Source: Pelodera strongyloides
Lineage: Eukaryota > Nematoda > Chromadorea > Rhabditida > Rhabditidae
Reading direction: 5' to 3'
NCBI GenBank assembly: GCA_036852015.1
Contig: JAANDG010000013.1
Span: forward strand, 186,001-250,000
DNA: 64,000 bases
The position numbers were made by a program, and so were the translations under genes. The notes below the pieces were generated by a model, which did not search any database, was not told the origin of the DNA, and saw only the letters and a list, made by a program, of their open reading frames with translations. Positions 21,833 to 34,700 of the stretch are shown here, one piece after another. Position 1 is the stretch's first letter. The number at the start of each line of letters is the position of its first letter.

Positions 21833-24800
21833 ATGGTAAGTTTATTTTGTGTCGCTCATTTGTGCGTTTGAATGTATGATGGCGAAGATGCGAATCGGAC
21901 TCAGTTTTAATTCCAATTCGAGCAGCGGAACAAGAACAATGTGAAATTTTATTCGGCACGACATGCGCCCAATTCCATCTCAGCAGCGAACATCAATACT
22001 TCGATGTTTGTGCCGCCTGTACTTCTCTTCTTATTGCTGTTCACAGTTATCCTCACCGTCGGAACCTTTAAACTCGCTGTTTCTGTGTCTCTCCGTCGCT
22101 TGAGGCACCCTGTGATCTGGAGAACCGATTTCCATATCGTGAACTAAAATGGATCTTTTTGAGTGAAATAGCACATCCAATTGACCCGGACAATGTGTAC
22201 TGCTAAGTAGTACTTTAGGGGCGTCGTGGCTCACTGGCAAAGTTCTCGCCTCTCACCCATACTACCCGGGTTCGAATCCCGCCCAGTGCTACCATTCTGC
22301 AAAATGCCACGGCGTCGGGAATAAAGTTAAGGCGGAAGGCGCTCCCCTTGCCTAGCCTTAGGACGGATGTTTCGCTCTGTAAACTCTGTATTCCATCTTC
22401 CCTACATTCGACAATGGTCACTTCCCTACCCTCTATTCGCTCCAGGACACATCGACCAAGAGACACCGGCACCGCCCGGATTGGAACTCCCCGAGTTCTG
22501 AAGATCCCCGAGTTCTGGAAAAATGAAGATCCGCCGAGTTCTGGAAAAAACGGGACCCTGGATTCTACATGCTTAAGTCCCTGTGTGATGATTGTATGTC
22601 TGAAGCAAGTGGTATTCATATATATGTGAGCGGACATACCGGAACAAGAACGAAGCGCGTGTATCAGGGACGTCGTATGATTTGCAGTTTAGTTCTACAA
22701 ACAGTTAAGAAGAACGGCAGAAAATGTCGGATATCCAACCACATCATTATCATCCTCGCTTTGATAATAGCATCCATCATCCATGTTTGGACCACACGAC
22801 CACTGCCACTGCGTAACGATCCAGGTTATCACCTGAGAGGCATTTCCATCGCGATCTGTCGGCGCCCGCCCGGATGTGCCCCCGATTTTGAAATGCATTG
22901 CTAAGAAACTTCGTACGACTCTACGACTGCAAATAACTGCATCCCGCTTAATCGTGTATGCTCTCAACTTCTTAGCTGGAGTCCAAATGTGGAGGAGGAG
23001 GAAATTGGAAACTCTTCACGCTGTGTGTCGCTTTCGGAATCTATTCGTTTAATCCGTGACGTACAAGAAAGGAAAAGATAATTCATAGGTTATCGAGGCG
23101 ATGTGGTCAAATACGCCACCTAAATATGATTTGTTTTATGGTTCTCTTGCTTTCAGACGCATACGGCATTCGCGCGCCTGAAAAAAACACTGCATTGGGC
23201 ACTTCTCATTTCAGCAACCTTTCACAGCTACTCCGTACGGCCTGCATAAACTGGGCGGCGCATCGTCACAACCAACCTACGCCACGTTTTCGACTAATCC
23301 CAACCTGGTCACCTCTTCGCAAGGAGGTCATTCGATTTTTGCTGGAGGAGCTCTCTTCAATCCTTTGGCCGCCCCCGCACAACATGTTGCTTCACAGTTT
23401 ACGCCATCAGCACCCGTCTTCAGAGGTCCTGCGTTTATCGGTGGCGGTAAGTTTTTCTGTGATGTTAATGTTCCCTTTTTCTCTTTAGCCTTTATTTGAT
23501 TTCAAACTAAGTAAGTATCCGAACAAGATTTTGTCATTTATGAACTAAATATGATGGAGCGACAGACAGTGATATGTGGCCTAAGCATGAACAAATGAAG
23601 GTCCGAGCCCAGCGTTGCGGTGATGTATGTGGTCTTTCGAAGGGCTGTCTTGCCAACTCTTTGCCACGGAAAGCTCTTTTGTTGGGTGTTGCCGTTTGCC
23701 AGTTTGCTCTGACAATCAACCAACGTTTCGCCTGATGTCTGCTGTTCGGGACGTTCGGGTTACTCTGCGGCTTTTTCATTACGCAGTTTCGTTTCGTCTG
23801 GGTTCGTCTACTCTTTAGCAAGCCAAGCCAACATGCTCAAGCCAACTTTCTCCTGCTGCTTCATATCGTCATGTGGATGTGGCCACTTTACGTTTTGTGG
23901 CCTGGCCTGTCGCCTGTCTCGCCTCATCTCCGTGGCCGTGCCTTACGAATAGTGTGTTTCTGTGAGATAAATAGAGGGAGCCTAAGTATTCTAGTGGTTC
24001 TTGCTTCTTGCTGTTCCATGAATCGGCATCATATCCCCATCGTATTGTATGAGAATAAAAATTTTGTTTTAGGTCTCGCCACCGTGGATTCGACGCGGTT
24101 GTTGCCTACGAGCACTGCCTCAGATTTTGCACGTGGACAATTGCAACGCCATAATCGCACGTTTCCTGAAATTGCGCCACTTGGATACGGCCATATAAGT
24201 GCAAACAGTGGCAGCGGCACTACGGTGGGTACACGTTCATTGATGGCGTTTTCTTATGGAACCATTTAACTGAATTACCGTTTTCTATTTCCTTTTCCTG
24301 TTTAGTGATAATTCCTCGTTTGGCACTTATTTTCGTTAACATTCCGATACCTTATGACTTAGGTATTTTCGTCAATATTTTATTATATGTATATAAAAAA
24401 TATTTATCCGTGGCGCAAATGCGCAGGATTCCAGGATTTATTTTTACTGCCTGTGCCTCATTGTGCATCATTCTTTCTAGGGCATTCCTAGTAGAACCGG
24501 AACCGCTGGAGGAAACAATGGATATGGATATCCTCGTGATGTTTTGGGAGCAACGGGCGATTTTCAACATACAGCAATGGTGAGAATCTACTCGTCTTTG
24601 GTCTTTCTTTTTTTATTAATGGGTTCTTATTTCTGCCTTATGCTGTAAGTGGTAGTGGTTGTTATTGTTACAAGTACTATTTTGCCTTCCAACGTTCTAT
24701 TTAGCCCTCCCCGCCTGTCGTTCTACCTAGTCTGGAATCCCAAAATGCCAAAATTGATGGTGATAAATTCCGCGGGTCAGGGTCAGCTAACGGTCGAAGA

Positions 24801-27800
24801 GATAGAGAACCAGAAAGTCGGCCACAGGATGGTTATGCTAGAGGCCGAGAACGAGAAATGAGAAACCAAGACAGAGAGAGACGCGCTGAGGTACAGTTCT
24901 TAGTTTCTGACCAGCGTGTTCCTTGTTTGCATTATATCCAGTTCAAAAAGATTTTGGCTCTATTCAATTATATTTTTTTCGGACCCCTATAATTGAATAG
25001 AGCCAAGATTTTTGTATTTTACGGGTTGTGTCGTATATAAGGCGTATCTATTCAGAGAAGTCGCAGTCGCGCTCATGATCGACCACGAAGAGATTCTGAA
25101 CGAAGGAGCCGTGAAAGAGAAAGGTTTGGATATTCAGAATAAGTTGGGGGTAACTAACTTGTGCCATGCGTTCTAGATCTATTGGATAGCATTAGTTGTT
25201 TTTGTTAACTCTGCGTGATCTGTTTGTCTGTTTCTAGCTTTCATTTTTTGTCTTGTCTACCGAGTATACCAATAAACCGTATGTAGATCATCTACCCGTC
25301 GAACTCGAACTGATCGTGACCGCCGTCCCGAGCGGGCGCTCGATGATGAACCGGCAGATGTACGACGAATGAAGCGCGAGGAGGTGAGCTTTGTTTGATG
25401 CTTGTTTTACTTTGATTCCAAAATTCCAAGCCAAAAATGGGTATGTTATGCTCATATCTCGAGGTTCGAGGCCTGGTTTTTTTTATTATCCCATGAATTT
25501 TTCCCTTCCCGATTATCATGCTTAGTATGTTTCATTGTGTCGGTTTTGTAAGCAACTGTGCTTTTATGGGCTTCGTCCGATCCCATAGCACTTATTATAC
25601 TACTTTTGAGGCGATCCGAAAGGTGCGGGAAGACGAAGAACGACGTTTGTCGGATAAGGCAAAAAGAGAAACAGAAGAAAAGGAAAAACGGGAAAGGGAG
25701 GAAAAGAGACGAAGGGAGGAGGAATTGCGCAACGAGGATAGGCGTGTTATGGAGGTAATTTTTTTGTAGTTTTTGTATTTTTGTTTTCATTTTGCCACTC
25801 ACGAGCTTACGACGCATTTTTTGAGCAGAAATTAGTAGAACGGCGCATTCAACTATCCTTGTAGAGAAGTAGTTCTCCATGAGGTCTGCAACCTTGCGCA
25901 CAGTATCTTCCACAATAAGTAAGTGGCTTTGTCACGAGCTTAGCTTAGTGAGGATACAGCTTTGATAATTATGTTAATTACAGCAATTTATTTAGTTCCG
26001 TGCATTGGTGCATTATGGGATTTCCAAGTAGCCCAAAAATGTCCGTCATTCTGTCAATACTAAATGTTATGTTAGAACAGAACTAATCAGAAACATTCTT
26101 GCTTTTCAAGGAGATGATTCGTATGGAGGAAATGAAAAGACTGCAGTTTGAAGAACTGGAACGACGCCGTCGCACGGAAGAAGAGAGGAAGGAAAGGGTA
26201 AGCAGTTTCACTTTGAAATTGATATTTTATGGTTTGCTTTTAAAGATTGTTGTTATGCGCGTGTGTTTGCTTCTGACTGGGTTCTGTTTGAAAAGCAGAC
26301 CAGAAATCCAGTGCGTGAGTAGCTTCGTGGACAGAACATTTGCCAGTGCTACTTTTCAGTCTATTGTATAAATTGGCAGTATCATTTCCTCCTCCTCCGG
26401 GGAGAGCCCGGAGTTGGTCGAACCAATCCGGTAATGGTTCATAGTTGGTGCGTGATTTTACTAGGGACCGGCTTATGCGCAGTCAAAAGTTCTCTTCACC
26501 CTTGTTATTTATTGCTTCTTGCAGGAAATGGCCGTTTTCACGCAGCAACTCGTGGAGCAGGAAGCTGAATTGCGACGACTGCAGGAGGAAGAAAAGAGAC
26601 TACTCCAGATGGAGAGACGGAGTGGTGATAGAGAAAGAGAAGATGAGAGACGCAGGGATTTGGAGAGAATTCGACGACTTGAGGAAACTCAGCGGAGAGA
26701 GGTGCGAAGAGGAAGGGATGACAGAGACAGACGAAGATCCCAGAAGTCGAGAGAGGAGATCGAGATTGACCAATTGGTATGTTTGGAATTTACAGCTTTG
26801 GATGTACGCTGTAGTTTTACTCTATTTATCGCTGTGCATTTGTGTACCTTTCTTATTGTGGGTTGAAGGTAAGGTAAGGTTATTCGATTCTAACAATTTC
26901 TGGAAGGGCGGAAGGGCCCCGGGTCTGAGTTGTTTTCGGATCTGCTGAGTCGGGTTTTCATCGGCCGAGTCGGGCTTTCGGATCAGCCGAGTCGGGTCGG
27001 GTAAGTGGGGGTTTCAGTTGACCTGTTTTGATATGGTTATAATAATATACTGAACTGTGAACTTATTAAAGGTTGAAGAGCAGCAGCGCCTGCTGGCCGC
27101 GGAGCAAGAGGAACGTCGTATTTGGGAGGCGAGACAGAAGCAGAGGGCAGTGGAAAGAGAGTCCCACAGAAGGGATCCACCCTGGAGGGAGGCCGAGTCG
27201 TGGAGAGATGACCGTGAGAGAGATCGTATTCATCCATGTTAGTTTTTATTATATTGTTTGTATATACTTTTTAGATGTGACATGGCAGTTGGCTGGCCGA
27301 TTCTTATATATGACGAGCGTGAGAGGTGAGAGGTGAGAGGATGCCGCGAATCATAATCATACCGTATATGAACATACCTTTTTCTGAAACTTTGCGGCTG
27401 TATTTGCGAATTTAGCCTGTGTTTTCGCTAGTTCTATCTGCCTCATACAGTTCTGATAATGTAACGCGTACTAGCTAGGCTAGCTGTTTATTCAATATAT
27501 CCTTTCACTCTGTTTGTTTACAGTTGGTGCTCCGGCTATGAACCGATTGGCTGCCGTGCCAAATGAAAATGAAATCCACCGTCTACAATTGGAAGCACAG
27601 CTGGCAGAATTGGAGAGAAAGGAGGCTGAACTGAGGGTACGTATAAGTGGCTTTTTTCTATGATGCTGTATTTAGTGGAGATAACATTTGAGCAATTGAG
27701 AACGAAATATGAAAATAATCGTCATCGTGGATCGCGTAGTGTTGCTTAGTTTTGTTCGTATTGTTTTGTTTTAAGCCTATCCACCTTAGGGTTGTCTCTT

Positions 27801-28053
27801 TTTACAATTTTTTTATATCGCGAAAGTTTTTTTTATTATAATTGTCCAGGAGCAAGAGCGTCGTATGAATGAGGCACGGCGTGGAGGAAGGGATCATCAG
27901 TTGAGAGGACCTAGAGAAAGGGAGGAGGATAGAGGAGAACGTTGGAGAGCACCAGCACCACGGAGAGAGGAGGTCGACAGACGGGACGGTGACCGTTATC
28001 CGAGAGAGAGGAGCAGAGAACTCAGGAATGAATTTCGCGAGCGCTGGCGTTAG
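21833..28053 (+). CDS. Gene E: Arg/Glu-rich coiled-coil protein with STP-rich start, unrecognised
   Basis: I do not recognise a named family. About 600 residues. Exons: 21833-21835, 23215-23446, 24073-24224, 24481-24579, 24705-24890, 25056-25123, 25287-25383, 25611-25754, 26111-26197, 26525-26776, 27072-27237, 27524-27636, 27850-28053. The first exon is just ATG. Residues 2-160 are Ser/Thr/Gly/Pro/Ala-rich (TATPYGLHKLGGASSQPTYA) and probably disordered. From about residue 200 to the end the chain is dominated by Arg and Glu: a short RS-like patch (RSRSRAHDRPRRDSERRSRE), then long charged helices (REEEKRRREEELRNEDRR-like; EELERRRRTEEERKER). It ends RELRNEFRERWR. Similar RE/RS composition occurs in nuclear splicing-related proteins, which is inference. 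It heads the array of A-D genes on the same strand but contains no copy of their module. All phases agree; the tiny first exon is the weakest part. Confidence 0.65.
22227..22627 (+). mobile_element. SINE-1: tRNA-derived SINE-like repeat (gene E intron 1)
   Basis: The head, about 22227-22302, looks like a tRNA: A-box-like GTGGCTCACTGGCAAAG and B-box GGGTTCGAATCCC. A body follows with GACAATGGTCACTTCCCTAC and CCGAGTTCTGGAAAA repeats, ending GATTGTATGTCTGAA. Body parts recur reversed at 6532-7195 and 59976-60065. No convincing anticodon arm or unaltered acceptor stem is seen, so it is a retroposon, not a working tRNA gene. Confidence 0.75.
24957..25006. repeat. Short hairpin in gene E intron
   Basis: TGGCTCTATTCAATTATA and TATAATTGAATAGAGCCA are perfect 18-base arms around a short loop. 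It could be an intronic RNA hairpin or a remnant of a small palindromic element. Confidence 0.8.
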
Positions 28054-28195
28054 GGATAATAGAGAAGTTTTTTGCTTGCGCCAATGCGCCATAAGAAGCA
28101 TTAGTCTTTTTTAATCTTTACTCGTATGAGAAAAACAAAATAAGTACAATAAGGTAACTTAACAACTAGTAATAAGTAATAACTGTTTCATGCGT

Positions 28196-28370
28196 TAGGG
28201 AGCGTTCGAGATGTTGCGTTGCAACAATATTTGGAGCAACTGCTAAGATTTAACAATCTTCATTCTGACCCGACGCAGAAATTTCCGTGCTAATTCAAAG
28301 CTAGATTGGCACCTCAAAGTGAAGTACCTTTTGAATGATTCCTTTTTGTCTCTCGAACGCTCCCTAATTT
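28196..28370. mobile_element. Palindromic MITE, family 5 (TTAGGGAGCGTTCGAGA)
   Basis: Arms TTAGGGAGCGTTCGAGA and TCTCGAACGCTCCCTAA flank about 140 bases without a frame; TTA/TAA at the edges would fit a target-site duplication. It resembles family 4 in its GTTCGGGA-like end but is distinct. Confidence 0.8.
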
Positions 28371-28766
28371 TACCTTTTGCAAGTTTCAGCATAAATGTGG
28401 CTGCGTCCGCTGCGTATTAGAGGTCTCTGCGGAACTGCTTCCAGTTTTCTTGTTTGTAGTGGGAAGAAATAACTGTTTCATCTATTCCATTAATGAACTT
28501 AGTCTTTTTTTTTTTGGTTTTTTGGTGGATCTCTGCTCGTTGCGCTATTTTTGTTAATAAAAAGATAATTACTACTTGTTGTTATTTTCTTCTTTCTTTT
28601 TTCGTGCCGATCCTTTTCGTGCCGATTTTATACTATTACTTTTTGTCCTCCTCGATTGTTTTACCTATTTACCTCTTTACCCTCATAATTTTTCATAATC
28701 TCTGTTATGGTGTTGATTCTTCTTTTTTTTTGCCTTACATATGAATTATCTGAAAATCTGAATCTG

Positions 28767-28776
28767 CTTTTTTCAG
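28767..28776 (+). promoter_or_regulatory. Candidate spliced-leader acceptor for gene A
   Basis: GCTTTTTTCAG ends four bases before the ATG at 28781, with no upstream exon in phase. Confidence 0.45.
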
Positions 28777-28780
28777 GGTT

Positions 28781-31700
28781 ATGAATGCCGCCATTACTCC
28801 AACTTCGGTATTAGAACATTTGCCGGTGTTGAAGAACTATGTAAATGAAGAGGTCGGTTATTTTGGTAATTGTGTCATTTGTGACATTTTTACGACAATT
28901 TGGCATAAGTGATTTAGTACTCCTTTGAACTCGGTACGCTCCATTCATTGTTTTGTTTGTGGTTGTGGTTCAGAACTTGTGATCGTAGTTTGTCATTGTC
29001 AACATATTGGTCGGTCCTAAGTTTGCTTCTATTAATTCGGTAGTTTGCTTGGTCCTATGGATGATTCTACTGTAAAAAAATTAATGTAGCATGTTTAGAC
29101 GATAAACTTACGGGATTACACGCAACTGTGGCCTATTGTGTTGTGTGCCGAGATTGCGAAGAAGATTGGAAAGCCAATTGTGTACAGATACACTACCACT
29201 CCGCTGGGCTCGCAAGTTCATATCAGTATGTTTATTTGCTGGAGTGTATTTTTCTAAGCAATTATTTGAATTTACTACGGCACAGTACTTTAGTAGACGT
29301 GGAGATTACTGCAGCTTTTTATTAACTAATTATGCTAGGTTAGGTTTTCTTGTCGGCTCAATCCGTAATGCTTAATAAAAATTTTTTTAGGAATTGCTGT
29401 ATGTTGGTTTCTGGGAATCAGTTACCGATTTATATTTGGACACGAAAATCATGCCGATCTTGAGTGAGTTTATATATTGCTTAGTACATGATCCCTTTTT
29501 TAAGATACCAGTTATTCAGTTATTAGAATACTTTTTGTTAAATTGTACATAATTTGTTTTAACTCTCTTTAAATTGTTATTCTATGTGTTTCGCCTTTTG
29601 GTGCTATTGCAGAACGGGGGGGGGGGGGGGGGGGGGCAGTCAACTTTTCGGCCCAAAGTGGGCGGAACCTCACCAAACTTGGCCAGGATGGATAACAGGC
29701 TATGCCCAATCATCTGTGATATCAGCTTATCATAATTATCTATTTATTGATTTTTTCAAAAAAAAAATTCCCGGAGTCCGATTTGGGCCCAAATTTCACT
29801 GGGCCTTCATTTCACTGGATTTTTGTGAAATATGTGAAATTAAAAAAAAAATCGGCGCGCGCAGGCTATGCAGGCTAACTCCTACGGTACTTTGCGCTTT
29901 CTTGGAGATGTCATCTCGTGGCGGTATGCACGAACAATGGCAGCCCTCCCGATTGGGAGCATTTTCTCTACGTTTCGCTGTCTTTCGTGAACCGTCACTG
30001 TGTCTAGCCTCCCACTCGGAGGCTGCAACCTGTTATCCATCCTGGCCAAGTTTGGTGAGGGCCGAAAAGTTGACTGCCCCCCCCCCCGTTCTGCAATAGC
30101 ACCCGCCTTTTAATTCTTGAAGATCAAGGCTTCAATTTTCAGAGCACACCCCGAGCCCACACGCGTTCGTATGCTTTGTGAGCAATTATACACGTGTCTA
30201 GGAGCGGTGGGAGCCATTCCTCCTGGTATATCAAGGTGAATTAGTTGGTTTCGCTGTAGTTTAGTTTTATATTATACACTTGTGTTCTTTCGTTCACTCC
30301 GTTTTTTATTGGCCTTTACTAGTACGTTTACTCTCAGTAATGAGGTTATTTAGTTATATAATTTAGTTATATTTTCGGATTTTATCGCTGCATTTATTAA
30401 GTTCTCTCTCTTTTCTGATAAGTCGTCGTTCTCCCAACAAAACAATTTTATTGTGTATGTAGATTTTCAGGTTGTGTGCCCGATATGAATTACTGCGACC
30501 GGTTGTGTTGGCCAGTCTTCCTTGGTGGGAACATTTACTGGAGAAACTCGATGAGCGTGAGTTTGCCATTTATATTTTTGAATTTGTATAATGTTTAGTT
30601 TAACATGTGAATAAGTATGCAATCAGTAATTTGTTTCTCTTTCCCATGAAGGGACTTCAAAGTTAAAGTTGTTTGTTTCTTGAACTAGAACCCCAAAACA
30701 GTGTCGCGTGGAATGGACAGTTTATTATGGTTTCATTTGTTAGTTCGATTGTGCGATAACGCTCGCATAGTTTGGTTTTCACGTTTCACGAGCTTGCGGA
30801 CTGGTTCTTCTGAGGCCATATTCACCACTCCGATTCCCTCGGGAAAATAGTCCCTGTCCCTGGGGGAAACAATAGCATTCAAGATTCAAGTGCGAGACAC
30901 GCAGAGAAAAAGACGGGGAATTCCCCATGGGGAATTGAGTGGTGTGGTGAATGAATGTGGCCTCTATTTTACTCTGCCTCCATTTTGATATTCTTTTAGA
31001 CACGTATAGCGAGCTCAAAAATGACGTACCAGGACAGAGACCGACTTCACATCAGGTGCTCATTGAAAAAGTGGAGAAACTAAAGGTAACTACTTTTTTT
31101 GTCTCCAATTTATTATTTATGTATTTCTTTTTTTAAATTTATTCTGTGATAGTGGTAAGCAGTGATTACGGGAGATTAGTTGGCGTTGATACACTAATTC
31201 AATGTACAGAAAGTTTATTCTTCAGCAAGCAAAACAGTCCAGATGATCAGTGGTCAGGTCGGTATGATCCAGGTTTTCGTATCGTTTCTGTCTATATTCT
31301 ACATACACCTTAACTTTGTTTAGCGATACATGTGCGAGTGGTCTATCCATTTTTGGACGCAAAGTCTGAGGCTCAGGATTCCCGCCTACATGAGCACAAC
31401 TGTGCTGGATGTAAGTAATCTTTGGTATAGTTCTTTTTTCTTACTTGAACCTATATTTTTCACTTGTTCTTTTCTTAAAGCGAAATACCGGCAGGGTCTT
31501 GAAACGCATCGTGGGCAACTATATTCCGGCGTATTTATGCTAAGTTGCTCGAATTTAGCTCCATTTTTTTTTTATAATTTATGCTCATTTGCATAGGATG
31601 CAGAAGAATACTGGTGTGCTCGATGTGTTTCAAAACCCGGCGGTATTTCGCTTTAATGGTACAACTCTTATATTTTTTTATAGAACTGCTTCTGTCCGAA

Positions 31701-34700
31701 CACGCAGCTGACGAACGAATTGTTCAATGAAATTTATGTAAGTTTATTAATTATTTTATTGTTTATGTTCGTTTTTTGTTTTTCGATTAACTGTAGGTAG
31801 AACGGTAGACGGTAGAAGAAGCGTATAAGTATAATCATTCATATTTGACGAGGCGTTGTTGCTGGGGATTTTTTCTAAATGTTCAATGTTGTTGTCATGT
31901 TCTTTATTTGCTTCAGAAGGCTTCTGGTCTCCACAGAAGGAGGTTTGTGTTCCGAGAAGATAAGCTCAAAGATACCGATCCGCAAAACTTCCGGAAACTT
32001 ATAGTTGTGAGTCTTTGTTAATTTATTGTTTGCCGCTAAGTATTAAATGACACTGTTAATCGGGTAGATGTTTTGATGTAAATTAGTAAATTTTTTATCG
32101 TAGGTTCTTTCGATGTGTAGTTCGTTCTGACAGATATTGTAAACCATGTTCCGTTATTCCGCGGTATGTATGACTTTTTTATAACTGCAATTCAGAGAGA
32201 ACTTGGTGCTCGTATCCCCAAACCACATTCGTATTGCGTCGCTCCTCTCCCACAGATTATTCCCTTCTTGGAAAACCGTTCTCCAGTTGTTAGTTTTTTT
32301 TTGCCTATTTATATTTTTTATTTATTTACCAAACCAAATACCACAACATTGTTGTACTCTAGCCGGCAGACTGAAATCGGAAAGATGCATGGCCCACGGT
32401 TCCGTAGGTGTCATTTTACTTTTTGTCACTTATGGTTATGCTTATATTTGTTTAGGAAATGTTTCAAATTGAGCCCACCGACTACATTGATTTCTCCAAC
32501 GGTGGAGCGGTATGTTTTGGACTATGCTTGTAGATTTTCTTCATTTATATATATTTTTTGTATATCCGCCTTCCATTATGATTTGTTTGGTCTAGTCTAG
32601 ATCCTACCATGTTATTTCTGGAGTCAAGAAAGATAAAAGGATTAATTATAAATTGTAGACAGTAGACATGTTGTTTCACAGTCGTTTATCCTCCTCATTC
32701 CAGTCACAGATCCTGATTGTTCACTTTTTTGCTTCATTAGCTTTTATGTGTGTCATTTTGTTTAGGATAAGAAAAAAGTGGCGAAAGCGGCCATGACCTT
32801 GGAGATTACAGTGAAGAATAGCGATTCGAAACCAGTGGAAAAAATAACCGAGCAAAAGAAAGAGCCACGTCCCCAAGCAAACACCAAAAGCCGACAGGTG
32901 CATATTTTTTGTTCTTTGTTATCGTGGGCTGAATATTGACACTTTGTTCCATTTCTAAGTTTATATTACTTTTGTGTTCCGACTCCGATTCTATTCTTCT
33001 ACGTCTACTATTCGCTCACTAACTTTTTCCAGTTTTATAAACCATTTAATTCATTGTTACCTATTGCTTTGTATATTTATTTTACACAAAACAGATTTAA
33101 TCTATGAAACTTGTTTATTTAATCAGAAATTTACAGACGAACAAACACGGTCTTCAGGACGATGTGCTTGTCGTTGATTGTTCTACTGAACCCAGACAAG
33201 GCACTTCGAAAGGCCCTTCTTCAGATGAAGTTGTTATTCTGTTCGACAGTACTAAGGTAAGTTGTTTATTAAGTAAAATCTGTTCTATATTGGTTTTGTC
33301 ACGCAACGCATAAATGATTAATTAACCTGTTAAATTATTTTAGGATATGCCGTCCAAGATGAAGAAACAAAACGAAAAGAAAGGAAATGCAGAGCCTAAT
33401 CCGAGGCAAATACAGGTTTGTGATTTTGTTTTCTGGGGTACAGTAACGGTAGTACACTCCTGTGTTTCACTTAGAGACTCCCGGGGTTTCGGTTTGATTT
33501 TGGTTCTTTTTGTCGTATCGAATTTAACTTGCGAATATATTCGGGGTTCTGGGTAGGTGTCTGTGAACTATCAGAACAAATAATAATAGTTTATTACTGT
33601 TGTGTTGATTCGAAAATGAACATTGAACATATAAACAAAACAAAGTTATCGCTCCTCACCCTCACAGCCACAAACCAAAACCGCATACTCTACTGGCAAG
33701 AGACCAAATAATTTTTATTTAACAACTACCAGTATTCAAATTATATTTTTTTTTAGCCGGCAGACGAGAGCGATGTGAGCCGTCAGAATATTGTTACAAT
33801 AGGTGGGATGGATTATTTGGCTCTACCGAACACTGTTTGTGTATACAATATCCCCGAAGATGGCAACGAGGAACTTTTGCTCACTGGATTATTCGCCTTG
33901 GACCGTAAGTGGTCATTCGTAATTTACCGCAATATATAAGCACACTTGTCTTCGTTCACTTCGTTGACATCTGAACATTTTTATAATTAACATTGTCAAA
34001 GCCAGGAAGTTGTTTCCGTATTACTGGGGACTTACATCCATAAAGTGGAAAATTGAACTGTAATGTTGTAGTTCGTAGTATGACTGTATGACATGGATAT
34101 ACATAATTAAAATAAGTTATGCATACGTGTCTTGTTTAGCAAACTTTGATGGCATGTTCCGTCTTGGTGGTCGCATTGGAAAGGCAACGGATCGAATTCG
34201 CCCACTTAGGGTGGAATTTATACCGGGAAAGTCGCCGGATATTAAAGTGGGTCATATACTGGTTCTCTGTCTGTGCGTGTTTATGCCTTGATGCTTTATA
34301 CTAAAACAATTGTTTTATCTCCCCTCGATTGCTCAGCTGCCTTATGCTCACCACTGCACGCTCATAATTCATAATACGTTCGCTCTCGTTCCGGTAAAAC
34401 CTCGGTTTCGTTTACCGTGTACTGTGTTACCGCAAACAAATTTACTCTTGATAGAAATAGAACTTTTTATTCAGCTAATTCAGCGGCAGTTTGAACCAAC
34501 CAATGGTAGGCTGATCACTGATGTAAATTAAAGACTGATGCAAAACAAGTAGTTTTGTCTCAGCTTGTTTCAGGCAGCTTCTTATTGTTTAGTCAAATCA
34601 TGTTGGTGTTTTCAGGAGATCAACCGGAAGCGTAATGGCCAGTTTAAAAAGTTCAAACCGTTTTCTGTGAAGTTGCTTGCCGATTACAGACGCCATTACA

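Larger units (their letters stand above)
28054..28780. other. Gap between gene E and gene A
   Basis: No coding exon. Contains the family 5 MITE at 28196-28370, then pyrimidine-rich, T-rich DNA leading to the candidate trans-splice acceptor of gene A. Confidence 0.5.

Noticed and set aside
22227..22302. tRNA gene
   Set aside because: It has A- and B-box-like sequences, but no clear anticodon arm or cloverleaf, and is joined to a repeated body found elsewhere, so it is a SINE.
26870..27010. Small satellite of CCGAGTCGGG motifs in a gene E intron
   Set aside because: The motif recurs only about three times with irregular spacing; too little to call a tandem repeat.
32096..32160. Extra gene A exon after the acceptor at about 32104
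   Set aside because: The frame meets a stop within nine codons, and skipping it keeps phase from exon 32006 to 32456.
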